Shown: positions 19,319 to 28,827 of the stretch, piece by piece
How positions within the stretch are numbered: position 1 is the stretch's first letter
Layout of the letters: each line of letters begins with the position of its first letter
Source: an uncultured Agrococcus sp.
Lineage (GTDB): Bacteria > Actinomycetota > Actinomycetes > Actinomycetales > Microbacteriaceae
NCBI RefSeq assembly: GCF_945915485.1
Contig: NZ_CAMEFJ010000002.1
Location: 1 to 64,000 of the forward strand
DNA: 64,000 nt
Reading direction: 5' to 3'
Program-made: the position numbers and the translations under genes
Notes under the pieces: generated by a model
What the model was told of the DNA's origin: nothing
Seen by the model: the letters and a program-made list of their open reading frames with translations, nothing else
Database searches by the model: none

Positions 19319-20050
19319 CTACGCGGTCAGGCCCAGCGCATCCATGCGCATGGAATGCAGGGCGACGAGGTCGTTGAACGCGGGCTCGAGCATCCCCTCT
19401 CCCGGCGAAGCGTCCGCGACGGTCGCCTGGTCGCCGCCATTGACGGCGATATACATCTGCAGCAGCGTGTCACCGACGAGTCGGCGGCCCCAGAGCGCGA
19501 GCCGGGAGGCCAGCCGCGGGTTACCGTCGATGGTTGCTTTCAGCAGGGCAACGAGGATCGGCTGCCCCGTCTCTCGTTGCAGCGCCCGCAGCACCGGGCC
19601 CCTATAGGGTTCCGGAAGGCTGCCGGCGTAGGCGACGAAGAAGTCGATGAGGAGCCCGCTGGTCACGTGCAGGCTCAACAGGAGTTCATACCAGTCGGCA
19701 CCGCTCGTGGCACGGGTAAATCGCTCGCTTTCGGCGAGGAACGGTTGCATGACCCGCTCGCTGTCCTCCCCTTCGCTCTCGATCAGCGAGCTCAGCGCGG
19801 CGTAGCGATCTGCCACAATGCGCGTGACATCCGCCAACTGTGCCTTAGACTCTAGGGAGGGCGCATCGCGTACCGCCTGGCTGGCCTGCTGCAGTACGGC
19901 CAGTTGCAAGGCAGCGGCCTGGCCGAGAAAGACCAGCGGATCGGGCCGCAGATCCTGCAATAGGACGCGATTCCCCTCGACGCGTTGCTTTCGAGGACGA
20001 AGCAGCGGAGCCAGCGCCTCGCGCGGCGTCCGATCGAACCATTTCACCAC
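19319..20050 (-). CDS. Ferritin-like fold-containing protein
   Basis: VVKWFDRTPREALAPLLRPRKQ start; all-helical; neighbour of DUF3107; GTG 20050 preceded by TAGACT. Confidence 0.65.
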   Translation of the reverse strand: MVKWFDRTPREALAPLLRPRKQRVEGNRVLLQDLRPDPLVFLGQAAALQLAVLQQASQAVRDAPSLESKAQLADVTRIVADRYAALSSLIESEGEDSERVMQPFLAESERFTRATSGADWYELLLSLHVTSGLLIDFFVAYAGSLPEPYRGPVLRALQRETGQPILVALLKATIDGNPRLASRLALWGRRLVGDTLLQMYIAVNGGDQATVADASPGEGMLEPAFNDLVALHSMRMDALGLTA

Positions 20051-20130
20051 GCCACTGAGTCTAAGCGGTATCGGATGCCGGGAGGCGCAGACAGATAGAA
20101 CCGGCGTGGTTATCCGAAGACAGGTGGACA

Positions 20131-21492
20131 TTGACTTTCTCACAACTCGACATCGACAGCGACATCGTCGACACCCTCGCGCAGCGGGGCATCACAGAAG
20201 CGTTTCCGATCCAACAGCAGTGCATCCCGCTCGCACTCAGCGGCACCGACATCATCGGTCAGGCCAAGACCGGAACGGGTAAGACATTCGCGTTCGGCAT
20301 CCCGGTAGCGCAGCGACTGGGGCAGGAGCCGGCAGAAGGCGTCAAAGCGCTCATCGTCGTCCCCACTCGCGAACTCGCAACGCAGGTCACGCAAGACATG
20401 GAGATGATCACCTCCGGTCGGAAGGCCAGCGTCGTCTCGGTCTACGGCGGCAAGAGCTACGACGAGCAGATCGAGAAGCTGAAAGCCGGTGCGCAGATCG
20501 TCGTCGGAACCCCCGGCCGTCTGCTCGATCTCGCCGGACGTCGCATTCTGCAGCTCGGTGAGGTGCAGGAGATGGTGCTGGACGAGGCCGACAAGATGCT
20601 CGACCTCGGGTTCCTGCCCGACGTTGAACGTTTATTCTCGATGACGCCGGCTGTTCGGCATACGATGCTGTTCTCGGCGACCATGCCGGGGCAGGTCATC
20701 TCACTCGCGCGTCGCTTCATGAATCGCCCCATGCACATCCGCGCAACCGATCCGCTCGAGGGCAAGACGCAGGCGAACATCCGTCACCTCGTCTATCGCG
20801 CGCATCAGCTCGACAAGGACGAAGTCATCGGGCGCATCCTGCAGGCGGAGGGTCGCGGCAAAACACTCGTGTTCACCCGCACCAAGCGGGCCGCGTCGAA
20901 GCTCGTGGAAGAGCTGATCGATCGTGGATTCGCAGCTGCTGCCGTGCACGGGGACATGCGCCAAGAAGGTCGCGAACGCGCTATGAAGGCGTTCAAATCC
21001 GGCAAGAAGGACGTGCTGATCGCAACCGACGTCGCCTCGCGCGGCATCGATGTCGACGACGTCACGCACGTCATCAACCACACGATTCCCGACGACGAGG
21101 AGACCTACCTGCACCGCGTCGGCCGTACCGGCCGCGCTGGCAGGACGGGTATCGCCGTCACCTTCGTCGACTGGGAGGACATGCACAAGTGGTCGCTCAT
21201 CAACAGAGCGCTCGAAATGGATCAGCCGGAGCCCGTTGAAACGTATTCGTCGAGCCCCCACCTGTTCAGCGACCTGGGCATCCCGGAAGGATCGAAGGGC
21301 AGACTGCAGCCGACTCCTCCCGCGAAGGACAAGCCGGCCCGCGGACGGAACGAGCGATCCCGGCCCGAAGGCGATCGAACCCGTGCAGCCGACGATGCTC
21401 CTCGTAGCGAAGGCGACAAGCCGAAGCGTCGCCGTCGTCGTCGCCGCCGCTCCGGTTCGAATTCGGGTGCTTCGCAGTCCACGGCCGAGTAG
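20131..21492 (+). CDS. DEAD-box RNA helicase
   Basis: GQAKTGTGKTFAFGIP, DEADKMLDLGF, SATMP, HRVGRTGRAG; basic RRRRRRR tail; TTG start. Confidence 0.95.
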   Translation: MTFSQLDIDSDIVDTLAQRGITEAFPIQQQCIPLALSGTDIIGQAKTGTGKTFAFGIPVAQRLGQEPAEGVKALIVVPTRELATQVTQDMEMITSGRKASVVSVYGGKSYDEQIEKLKAGAQIVVGTPGRLLDLAGRRILQLGEVQEMVLDEADKMLDLGFLPDVERLFSMTPAVRHTMLFSATMPGQVISLARRFMNRPMHIRATDPLEGKTQANIRHLVYRAHQLDKDEVIGRILQAEGRGKTLVFTRTKRAASKLVEELIDRGFAAAAVHGDMRQEGRERAMKAFKSGKKDVLIATDVASRGIDVDDVTHVINHTIPDDEETYLHRVGRTGRAGRTGIAVTFVDWEDMHKWSLINRALEMDQPEPVETYSSSPHLFSDLGIPEGSKGRLQPTPPAKDKPARGRNERSRPEGDRTRAADDAPRSEGDKPKRRRRRRRRSGSNSGASQSTAE

Positions 21493-21496
21493 CGCG

Positions 21497-22156
21497 TCAG
21501 CCCGTTACGAGCACGAAGGCGATCGCGACCATGATGATCGCGATCCCGCCGTCGAGCACGCGCCAAGCCCGCTCCGTCCGCAGCAACGGCGCCAGGAGCC
21601 TGGCCCCGTAGCCGAAGGCGATGAACCACAGCGTGCTCGCGGTTACGCCGCCGAGCAGGAACAGCAACCGGTCCGGGCCGAACTGCGTCGAGACAGATCC
21701 GATGACGACGGTCGTCTCGACGAGCGCGTGCGGGTTCAGCCAGGTCACGATGACTGCGCCCATGAGGGCTCGGCGACGCGTGCTCCTTGCCGATGTGACC
21801 AGTGTGGTTCCTGCCGTCGAGGGTTCATCGCCGTTGGGCTCGGGAGCCTCTACGAGCGACCCGCCACCGCGGACGGCGCGCCGCGCGCTGAAGAACGCGT
21901 AGCCGAGCAGGAACAGTGCTCCCGCCCACCTCGCGATCGTCTCCAACACTGGCCATCGTTCGACGAGCGTCGCGATACCGAGTACCCCTGCCGCCTGCAG
22001 TACCGCGTCGCTCACGACGAACACGAGCACCACGGTGCCCACGTGCTCCTTCCGGACGCCCTGACGCAGGAGGAAGGCGTTCTGGCCGCCTATAGAGACG
22101 ATGAGCCCGAGCACGAGCCCGAGAGCGCTGAGGAACGCGAAGATCTGATCGGTCAC
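21497..22156 (-). CDS. argO: LysE/ArgO family amino-acid exporter
   Basis: GLVLGLIVSIGGQNAFLLRQGVRKEH and WLNPHALVETTVVIGSVS; divergent from lysG; GTG start 22156 after TAACGT. Confidence 0.88.
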   Translation of the reverse strand: MTDQIFAFLSALGLVLGLIVSIGGQNAFLLRQGVRKEHVGTVVLVFVVSDAVLQAAGVLGIATLVERWPVLETIARWAGALFLLGYAFFSARRAVRGGGSLVEAPEPNGDEPSTAGTTLVTSARSTRRRALMGAVIVTWLNPHALVETTVVIGSVSTQFGPDRLLFLLGGVTASTLWFIAFGYGARLLAPLLRTERAWRVLDGGIAIIMVAIAFVLVTG

Positions 22157-22208
22157 GCTCTCGACGTTACGAACGTCAGCTGCTGAAGTACAGCGAACTA
22201 TTCTTATG

Positions 22209-22223
22209 CAAATGTAGTTTTGC
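22209..22223. promoter_or_regulatory. Candidate LysG operator in argO-lysG divergent promoter
   Basis: Inverted repeat gcaaa-N5-tttgc in the shared intergenic region. Confidence 0.35.
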
Positions 22224-22241
22224 TTCATCTACCCTGGTGGT

Positions 22242-23135
22242 GTGGAACTCCCGCTCGATCACTTGCGCACGCTGTCCGCCGCTGTCGACGCGGGCACGCT
22301 CGATCGTGCCGCGACGAAGCTCGGGATAACTCCCAGTGCCGTGAGCCAGCGTGTCCGCGCCATCGAGCAGCGGGTCGGCCGTATCGTGCTGCTGCGTGGC
22401 AAGCCGATCCGGATCACGGATGCCGGGGCGCCGCTGCTGCGACTCGCCCGGCAACTCGAGCTCTTGGAGCAGGACGCCAAAGCAGCGCTCGGCGATGACT
22501 CGACGGTGCCACGAATCTCGCTCGCCGTGAACTCCGATTCGCTGCTGACCTGGTTCATGCCCGTCCTCGCGAGCGTCACCGAACAGAACAGCGTCGCCTT
22601 CGAACTGCACAGAGAAGATCAGGAACGCACCGCGGAGCTCCTCATCGACGGCACGGTCATGGGCGCGGTAACAGCACAGCGCGACCCCGTTCCGGGTTGC
22701 ACGTCGTCACCGCTCGGTCAATTGCGGTATTTCGCGATTGCGGAGCGGTCGTTCGCGGAGCGCTGGTTTCCGGTCGGTGTCACGCGAGAGGCGCTGCGAC
22801 GAGCACCTCTCGTCGACTTCGACAGGCACGACACGTTGCAGGAGCGCTTCGCGCACACGTTCGGAACAGACCAGACCGGGCCCAGGCACATCATCAGCGC
22901 TTCCGCCGAGTACGCGCAGGCCGTGACGTCCGGCCTGGGCTGGGGCATGCTGATGCCGGGGCAGTTCGAGGACGGCATCGCAGAGTCACGCCTCGTGCAA
23001 TTGAGCGACGAAGTCGTGACGGTGCCCCTGTGGTGGCAGCGTTGGAATCTGAACTCCACGCTGCTCGACACCGTGACCCGCGCTGTCGAATCCGCGGCGC
23101 TAGCGTCTTCCTCGCTGGATCACGCGAACAGCTGA
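22242..23135 (+). CDS. lysG: LysR-family regulator, LysG/ArgP type
   Basis: N-terminal HTH LDHLRTLSAAVDAGTLDRAATKLGITPSAVSQRVRAIEQRVG; paired with LysE-type exporter. Confidence 0.88.
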   Translation: MELPLDHLRTLSAAVDAGTLDRAATKLGITPSAVSQRVRAIEQRVGRIVLLRGKPIRITDAGAPLLRLARQLELLEQDAKAALGDDSTVPRISLAVNSDSLLTWFMPVLASVTEQNSVAFELHREDQERTAELLIDGTVMGAVTAQRDPVPGCTSSPLGQLRYFAIAERSFAERWFPVGVTREALRRAPLVDFDRHDTLQERFAHTFGTDQTGPRHIISASAEYAQAVTSGLGWGMLMPGQFEDGIAESRLVQLSDEVVTVPLWWQRWNLNSTLLDTVTRAVESAALASSSLDHANS

Positions 23136-24010
23136 GCCGGCACCACCGGCGCCGTGCCGCTGGCTTCGGCGACGATTCTCGCGAGCGCCTCCGGCGTCGT
23201 CGTGTTCTCGCCGAGCAGGTTCGGTTTACCGCGCCCGTGCCAGTCGCTCGAGCCGGTCACGATGAGGTCGAACTCTGCTGCGCGCTCCATGAGCCATTCA
23301 CGATCCGACTCGGGATTGTCGCGATGGAACACCTCAAGGCCAGCGAGTCCGTTGTCGACGAGCAACTGCAACTGGTCTCGCTCCATCGCCGCGCGGCCCC
23401 TGGCAGCGGGATGAGCGACGACGGGAACCCCTCCCGCCGCACGAATGATTCGCACCGCCTCGACGGGAGGAGGCGCCTTGTGGGGCTGGTAGTAGCCGCC
23501 CCGCCAGTGCAGAACGCTCTCGAATGCCGCCGTCCTGTCCGTGACGACGCCGAGTGTGACGAGTGCATCGGCAATATGCGGGCGCCCTATCGTGGCGCCC
23601 TCGTCCGCGTGATCGAGTACGTGCTGCCACGTGAGCGGATAGTCGCGCCCGATTCGCGCGACCATGCGCTCCGCCCGCTGCACCCGCTCCGAGCGGATGC
23701 GCTGCCGCTGTTCCAGAAACGCTTCCGAGCGTTCGTCGAGCAGGTATCCGAGTATGTGCACGCTCCGATAGTCGAGCTGCGCTGAGAACTCGACGCCGGG
23801 AATCAGTACGACGCCCGACCGCAGCGCCTCTTCACCAGCGGCAGCCCATCCGGTCGTCGTATCGTGATCCGTTATCGCAACCGCACCCAGACCGACCCGT
23901 GCCGCGGATCGCACGAGCTCGGCCGGACTTTCGGTTCCATCACTCGCCGAGGAGTGCGCATGCAGGTCGATGGGGCCCGGAAGAGACGTCCAATCGAATG
24001 AGCTGGGCAT
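23120..24010 (-). CDS. PHP-domain phosphoesterase
   Basis: IDLHAHSSASDGTESPAELV, AITDHDTT, PGVEFSA. Confidence 0.9.
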   Translation of the reverse strand: MPSSFDWTSLPGPIDLHAHSSASDGTESPAELVRSAARVGLGAVAITDHDTTTGWAAAGEEALRSGVVLIPGVEFSAQLDYRSVHILGYLLDERSEAFLEQRQRIRSERVQRAERMVARIGRDYPLTWQHVLDHADEGATIGRPHIADALVTLGVVTDRTAAFESVLHWRGGYYQPHKAPPPVEAVRIIRAAGGVPVVAHPAARGRAAMERDQLQLLVDNGLAGLEVFHRDNPESDREWLMERAAEFDLIVTGSSDWHGRGKPNLLGENTTTPEALARIVAEASGTAPVVPAQLFA

Positions 24011-24221
24011 ACGTTCATCTTACGGGCAGCCGGGTACGTTTCTGGCTCTAGAGGTTAAGCCAATAGGGCGTTGTAGCGAGGATGCGCGGTGTGGTTCTCG
24101 GGCAAGGCGGAGGAGGAAGGGCGCAGTGGAGCTGCGTTCGACGACGACAACGCAGCACGAGGGCCGCACCGCACACCGCAGTCAACGCCACCTATTGGCG
24201 CGACCGCTTACACTGAGCAAC

Positions 24222-25235
24222 GTGAAGAAGACGCTGCTCGCTCTCGTGCTCGCGCTGCCCATCGCGGTGTGCCTCGCAATCGCTGCGTGGCCGCAGGGTT
24301 TCGGGCTCGAGCAGACCCCCATCATCGCGCAGGTCGTGGCTCCCCGCGTCGGCGTCATCTGCATCGCTCTCGTGCTTCTCGTGCTCTTCGCACTGCTCGC
24401 CAGATGGGAGGCCCCGCGGCGCTTCGCGCTGACCGTCGTCACCATGCTCCTCCTCTTCGCACTCGTTTCGGGGAGCCTGCATTTCTCCCGCGGCGCCGGG
24501 TCAACGGGGCTGGAACGGGCCGAGGGAGATGTCACGGTCGTCACCTGGAACACGCTCGGCGACGAACCGGGTGTCGACGCGCTCGTCGAACTGATACAGG
24601 AAACGGACGCCGACATCGTGGCGCTGCCGGAAACGCGTGGAGCGTTCGCAGCCGAGGCAGCGGTCAGGATGCGCGAACTCGGCAAGCCGTTCTGGGCGCA
24701 CACGACCCACTTCTCGGAACAGTACGGAGCCCTCAGCACATCGCTCTTGATCTCTGCAGACCTCGGCAGCTACACGACCGATCTCGAAATCGGGCAGACC
24801 CGCACGCTGCCGACGATCGTGGCGCGCCCGGACGACGGAACGGGCCCCGTCATCGTTGCGACGCATCCCGTCGCCCCTATCCCCCAGCAAATGCGCAACT
24901 GGCGGCAGGATCTCGAATTCGTCGCCGGGCTCTGCAATGGCATCGACTCCGTCATCATGGCGGGCGACTTCAACTCGACGCTGGATCACTGGGCGAGCCT
25001 CGGCGTCGACGGCGGCGACCTCGGGAGATGCGTTGACGCCGCTGGTGCGGCGGGAGCGGGGACGGCGGGTACGTGGCCGACCGAACTGCCGAGCTGGCTC
25101 GGTGCGCAGATCGATCACGTCGTCGCGACACCGGACTGGCAGGTCGTCGACGCGCACGTCCTCACGGATCGCGACAGCTTCGGGACCGATCACCGCCCGG
25201 TCGTTGCCGTTCTGCGTTTCACCCCGAACGAATAG
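24222..25235 (+). CDS. Membrane-anchored endonuclease/exonuclease/phosphatase family protein
   Basis: Three N-terminal TM segments; VTWNTLG, ALPETRG, MAGDFNSTLDH, DHRPVVA motifs; GTG 24222 after TACACT. Confidence 0.85.
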   Translation: MKKTLLALVLALPIAVCLAIAAWPQGFGLEQTPIIAQVVAPRVGVICIALVLLVLFALLARWEAPRRFALTVVTMLLLFALVSGSLHFSRGAGSTGLERAEGDVTVVTWNTLGDEPGVDALVELIQETDADIVALPETRGAFAAEAAVRMRELGKPFWAHTTHFSEQYGALSTSLLISADLGSYTTDLEIGQTRTLPTIVARPDDGTGPVIVATHPVAPIPQQMRNWRQDLEFVAGLCNGIDSVIMAGDFNSTLDHWASLGVDGGDLGRCVDAAGAAGAGTAGTWPTELPSWLGAQIDHVVATPDWQVVDAHVLTDRDSFGTDHRPVVAVLRFTPNE

Positions 25236-25317
25236 CTGCCGCGCCGCGCACACCTCCTCCTGAACGTTGTTGGCGCCACGGGCGCGGGCAACGGCGACCT
25301 GGTGACACAATGGAGGC

Positions 25318-26775
25318 ATGACGGAAACCGCACAGAAAGACGCGCCTCGAGCGACCGAGAACCGATCCACAGTTCCCGGAGACTCGGCGTTCACGACCTA
25401 CATCCAAGAGCACTGGGCAGACCGAGACGAAACACCCGGTGAACCACGCTCCGCTGCCGCGTACGCCGCGCGACGACGCGCCGGCGTCTCCGAACAGTTC
25501 ACGGGCCGATCGCTCGTGATCGCAGCGGGTGAGGCGAAGGTTCGCTCGAACGACACCGACTACGCGTTTCGCGCGCACACGAACTTCAGCTACCTGACCG
25601 GCTGGGGTGCCGACTCGGTTCCCGGATCCGTGCTCGTGCTCTCGCCGAAGGAAGACAGCCACGAAGCCGTGCTGTTCTTCCGCGAACGCGCAACGCGCAC
25701 GGAGAAGGAGTTCTACGCGAATCCCGACATCGGTGAGTTCTGGACGGGCCCGCGCCCTCCGCTCGAGCACGTTGGAGCCGACCTCGGCATCGCTGTTCAG
25801 CCGCTGACCGCGCTGAAAGCGGCGCTGGAGCAGCTGGAGGGCGACGCGCTGGTCGTCGGAGAAGACGACTCGGTCGTCGCCAGTACGCTCAGCGGGCGCG
25901 TTGACGAGGACGGCAGCGCCGACCTGGCTCGCGTACTCAGCGAGATGCGACTCGTGAAGGACGCCTACGAGGTCGACGAGATCACCGCCGCGGTAGAAGC
26001 GACGAAGCTCGGTTTCGACGATATGGTGACGGAGCTGGACGCCGCTACCAGTCACGCTCGCGGAGAACGAGTCCTGGAGGGAACGTTCTTCCGTCGCGCA
26101 CGCATGGAGGGCAATGAGATCGGCTACAGCACCATCGTCGGCGCCGGCTCGAACGCGTGCTACCTGCACTGGGTACGGAACGACGGAGCCGTCCAGCAGG
26201 GCGACCTCGTCCTCATCGATGCCGGCGTCGAAGTCGACAGCCTCTACACCGCCGACATCACGCGCACACTGCCGGTCTCCGGTCGGTTCTCACCCACCCA
26301 ACGGATGATCTACGAGGCCGTTCTCGAGGCGGCCGACTACGCGCTGTCGATCGTCCGCCCCGGCATCGTCTTCAGGGATGTGCACGCCGCGGCCATGGAG
26401 GTCATCGCGCGGAAGACGGCCGAGTGGGGGCTGCTCCCCGTCTCCGCGGAGGCATCCCTGGAACCCAGCGGCCACTACCACCGCCGCTACATGGTGCACG
26501 GCACGAGCCACCACCTCGGGCTCGACGTACACGACTGCGCGCAGGCTCGACGAGACATGTACATGGACGGCGAAGTCGCCGAGGGCATGGTTTTCACGAT
26601 CGAGCCGGGGCTGTATTTCCAGGAGGACGACCTCACGGTGCCAGAGGAGTTCCGCGGCATCGGCGTTCGTATAGAAGACGACATCCTCGTCACCGCGGAC
26701 GGAGCGGTCAACCTGTCAGCGCACATCCCCCGCACGGCAGATGAGGTCGAGGGCTGGGTGCAGGCTCAGCGCTGA
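25318..26775 (+). CDS. pepP: Xaa-Pro aminopeptidase P family
   Basis: M24 motifs: LIDAGVEVDSLYTADITRTLPVSG, GTSHHLGLDVHD, TIEPGLY. Confidence 0.92.
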   Translation: MTETAQKDAPRATENRSTVPGDSAFTTYIQEHWADRDETPGEPRSAAAYAARRRAGVSEQFTGRSLVIAAGEAKVRSNDTDYAFRAHTNFSYLTGWGADSVPGSVLVLSPKEDSHEAVLFFRERATRTEKEFYANPDIGEFWTGPRPPLEHVGADLGIAVQPLTALKAALEQLEGDALVVGEDDSVVASTLSGRVDEDGSADLARVLSEMRLVKDAYEVDEITAAVEATKLGFDDMVTELDAATSHARGERVLEGTFFRRARMEGNEIGYSTIVGAGSNACYLHWVRNDGAVQQGDLVLIDAGVEVDSLYTADITRTLPVSGRFSPTQRMIYEAVLEAADYALSIVRPGIVFRDVHAAAMEVIARKTAEWGLLPVSAEASLEPSGHYHRRYMVHGTSHHLGLDVHDCAQARRDMYMDGEVAEGMVFTIEPGLYFQEDDLTVPEEFRGIGVRIEDDILVTADGAVNLSAHIPRTADEVEGWVQAQR

Positions 26776-26796
26776 TTCAACGCCCGGAATCGCTCG

Positions 26797-26849
26797 CCAG
26801 AAGGTTTTTATGGGTCCGGACGACGTCTTGACCCATAAAAACCTTCTGG
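26797..26849. repeat. 53-nt inverted-repeat element, family A, copy 1
   Basis: ccagaaggtttttatgggt-15 nt-acccataaaaaccttctgg; perfect 19-bp arms; counterpart at 39457-39509. Confidence 0.88.
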
Positions 26850-26872
26850 ACCGGGCGTCGTAGCTGCGACGG

Positions 26873-27514
26873 TCAGTCCTGCGAACGCGAACTGTCCGCG
26901 AGCGGATTCGGCACCCGCTCCGATGAGCCGATACGCTCATCGCGGGCGGGTGTCGTGCCGTCGGCCGGACCGTCCTCGTTCGAAGCAGGTTCCTCTTCCG
27001 CCGATGCACTCTCGCTCGCGGTCGCCTCTTCCGCGGCAGCTCGCCGGACACCGGGGCCCAGCTTGTGCATGACCGCTGCCGCGACCTCCTGCGGAGCGAC
27101 GAGGTCGAAACTCGCCGGGATGATCTGCTGCACGCTCTGGTACTGCCGGTTCTTCTTCGTGAACGAATGCGTGACGATCGACAACAGCATGCCGAACGCG
27201 ACACCCAGGATCGGCATGGCGAGCACCATCATCCCCGCTTCGGGTACCAGCAGCCAGAAGACGATGCCGAGGAACAGACCGAAGGTCAGCCCCCGCATGG
27301 CGCCGGCCATGGCCACCTTGCGCCAGGTGAGCCTGCCCATGACGCGCTCCACGACACGGACGTCGTTGCCAACCAGCGCGATGCCGGAAACATCGATCTC
27401 CGCCTCGGCAAGGCTGTTGATAGCCTGCTGCGCCGTTTCGTAGCTGCGGTACGTGGCAACCGTCACCCCTTCCGGGAGGCGCCCCTGCGCCTGGCGTCCT
27501 GAGAACATCGTCAT
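26873..27514 (-). CDS. General stress protein (GSP17M-like domain), membrane associated
   Basis: VATYRSYETAQQAINSLAEAEIDVSGIALVGNDVRVVERVMGRLT followed by TM pair. Confidence 0.8.
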   Translation of the reverse strand: MTMFSGRQAQGRLPEGVTVATYRSYETAQQAINSLAEAEIDVSGIALVGNDVRVVERVMGRLTWRKVAMAGAMRGLTFGLFLGIVFWLLVPEAGMMVLAMPILGVAFGMLLSIVTHSFTKKNRQYQSVQQIIPASFDLVAPQEVAAAVMHKLGPGVRRAAAEEATASESASAEEEPASNEDGPADGTTPARDERIGSSERVPNPLADSSRSQD

Positions 27515-27585
27515 AACTCCATCGTCCCACGAACATCCCCGCAGTTCAGCCGTGTTCGCACGGGGTGAACGGTACATTGGAACCC

Positions 27586-28827
27586 ATGAGTGGATCGAAA
27601 GCCTTTGTGGCGCGATTGCACGGTGTCCCGGTCTTCGACCCGGCAGGCGACAAGGCGGGGAGGGTCCGCGACGTCGTGCTCGTCAAAAGAAGCACCGATG
27701 CTCCCCGAATCGTGGGGATGGTCGTCGATCTCTCCGGCAAACGACGAGCGTTCCTCTCCATCGGCCGAGTCCTGTCGATAGGCGGCGGACAGGTCATCAC
27801 GACCGGCAGGTTCAGCCCGAAGGCGTTCAAGCAGCGCGGCGGAGAGCAGCTCGTCATGGCCGAGGTTCTCGGTCGTCAGGTCACGCTCGCGGACGGCACG
27901 AGCGCCACGGTGGAAGACCTCTCGATAGAACGGGCGCACAACGGCGAATGGCGCATCGACGAAGTGTTCCTCCGCAGACCGCGCACCGGCCCGTTCTCGA
28001 AGGGCAAGACGCTGCTCGCCGACTGGGACGACCTGCGCACCGACGAGCTCGCCGATACCGACTCCGAGCACATTCTCGCGACGTTCGAGGACATGCCTGC
28101 AGCCGATGTCGCCTCAGCGCTGCTCGATCTGCCGACGCAGCGCATGCACGAAGTCGCCCCGGATCTCCCGGACGGTCGGCTCGCGGACGTCTTGGCCGAA
28201 ATGGGGACGGACGATCAGGTAGCGCTGCTGGACGCACTGGACGACGCGAGGTCGGCCGACGTGCTGGATCAGATGGATCCCGACGACGCCGCCGACCTCA
28301 TCGCCGAGTTGCCGCCTGAGCGTATGGAGGCCCTGCTCGCCCTCATGGAGCCGAAAGAGGCAGAGGACGTCAGGATGCTGCTGGCATTCGAACCGGACAC
28401 GGCCGGTGGCCTCATGACGAGCGAACCGCTCGTCCTCGCTTCCGACTCCACGGTCGCCGAGGCTCTCGCAATGGTGCGGAAGCACGAAGTGGCCCCCGCA
28501 CTCGCGGCGAGCGTGTGCGTAACGCTCCCGCCGTACGAGACGCCGACCGGCCGATTCCTCGGCGTCGTGCACTTCCAACGGCTGCTTCGCTACCCTCCCG
28601 GAGAAAAGCTGGGAACGCTGCTGGACCCGACGCTGGACCCCGTGCTCACGTCGGCCTCCGGGGCGCAGGTGACGAGGCTCATGGCCACCTACAACCTGGT
28701 CTCCCTGCCGGTCGTCAACGAGCACGGGCAGCTGGTCGGCGTTGTGACGATCGATGACGTGCTCGACCACATCCTGCCGGACGACTGGCGGGACCACGAC
28801 GTGAGCGAGGTGACCGCACATGCCTAA
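27586..28827 (+). CDS. MgtE N-domain plus CBS protein (PRC-barrel-like N-term), no channel domain
   Basis: LPDGRLADVLAEMGTDDQVALLDALDDARSADVLDQMDPDDAADLIAELP; CBS pair; ends before a TM region. Confidence 0.88.
   Translation: MSGSKAFVARLHGVPVFDPAGDKAGRVRDVVLVKRSTDAPRIVGMVVDLSGKRRAFLSIGRVLSIGGGQVITTGRFSPKAFKQRGGEQLVMAEVLGRQVTLADGTSATVEDLSIERAHNGEWRIDEVFLRRPRTGPFSKGKTLLADWDDLRTDELADTDSEHILATFEDMPAADVASALLDLPTQRMHEVAPDLPDGRLADVLAEMGTDDQVALLDALDDARSADVLDQMDPDDAADLIAELPPERMEALLALMEPKEAEDVRMLLAFEPDTAGGLMTSEPLVLASDSTVAEALAMVRKHEVAPALAASVCVTLPPYETPTGRFLGVVHFQRLLRYPPGEKLGTLLDPTLDPVLTSASGAQVTRLMATYNLVSLPVVNEHGQLVGVVTIDDVLDHILPDDWRDHDVSEVTAHA

Noticed and set aside
26797-26849. Family A hairpins as ordinary intrinsic terminators
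   Set aside because: Not fully rejected, but no T-tract follows either copy and the loop core is conserved, which a simple terminator would not require
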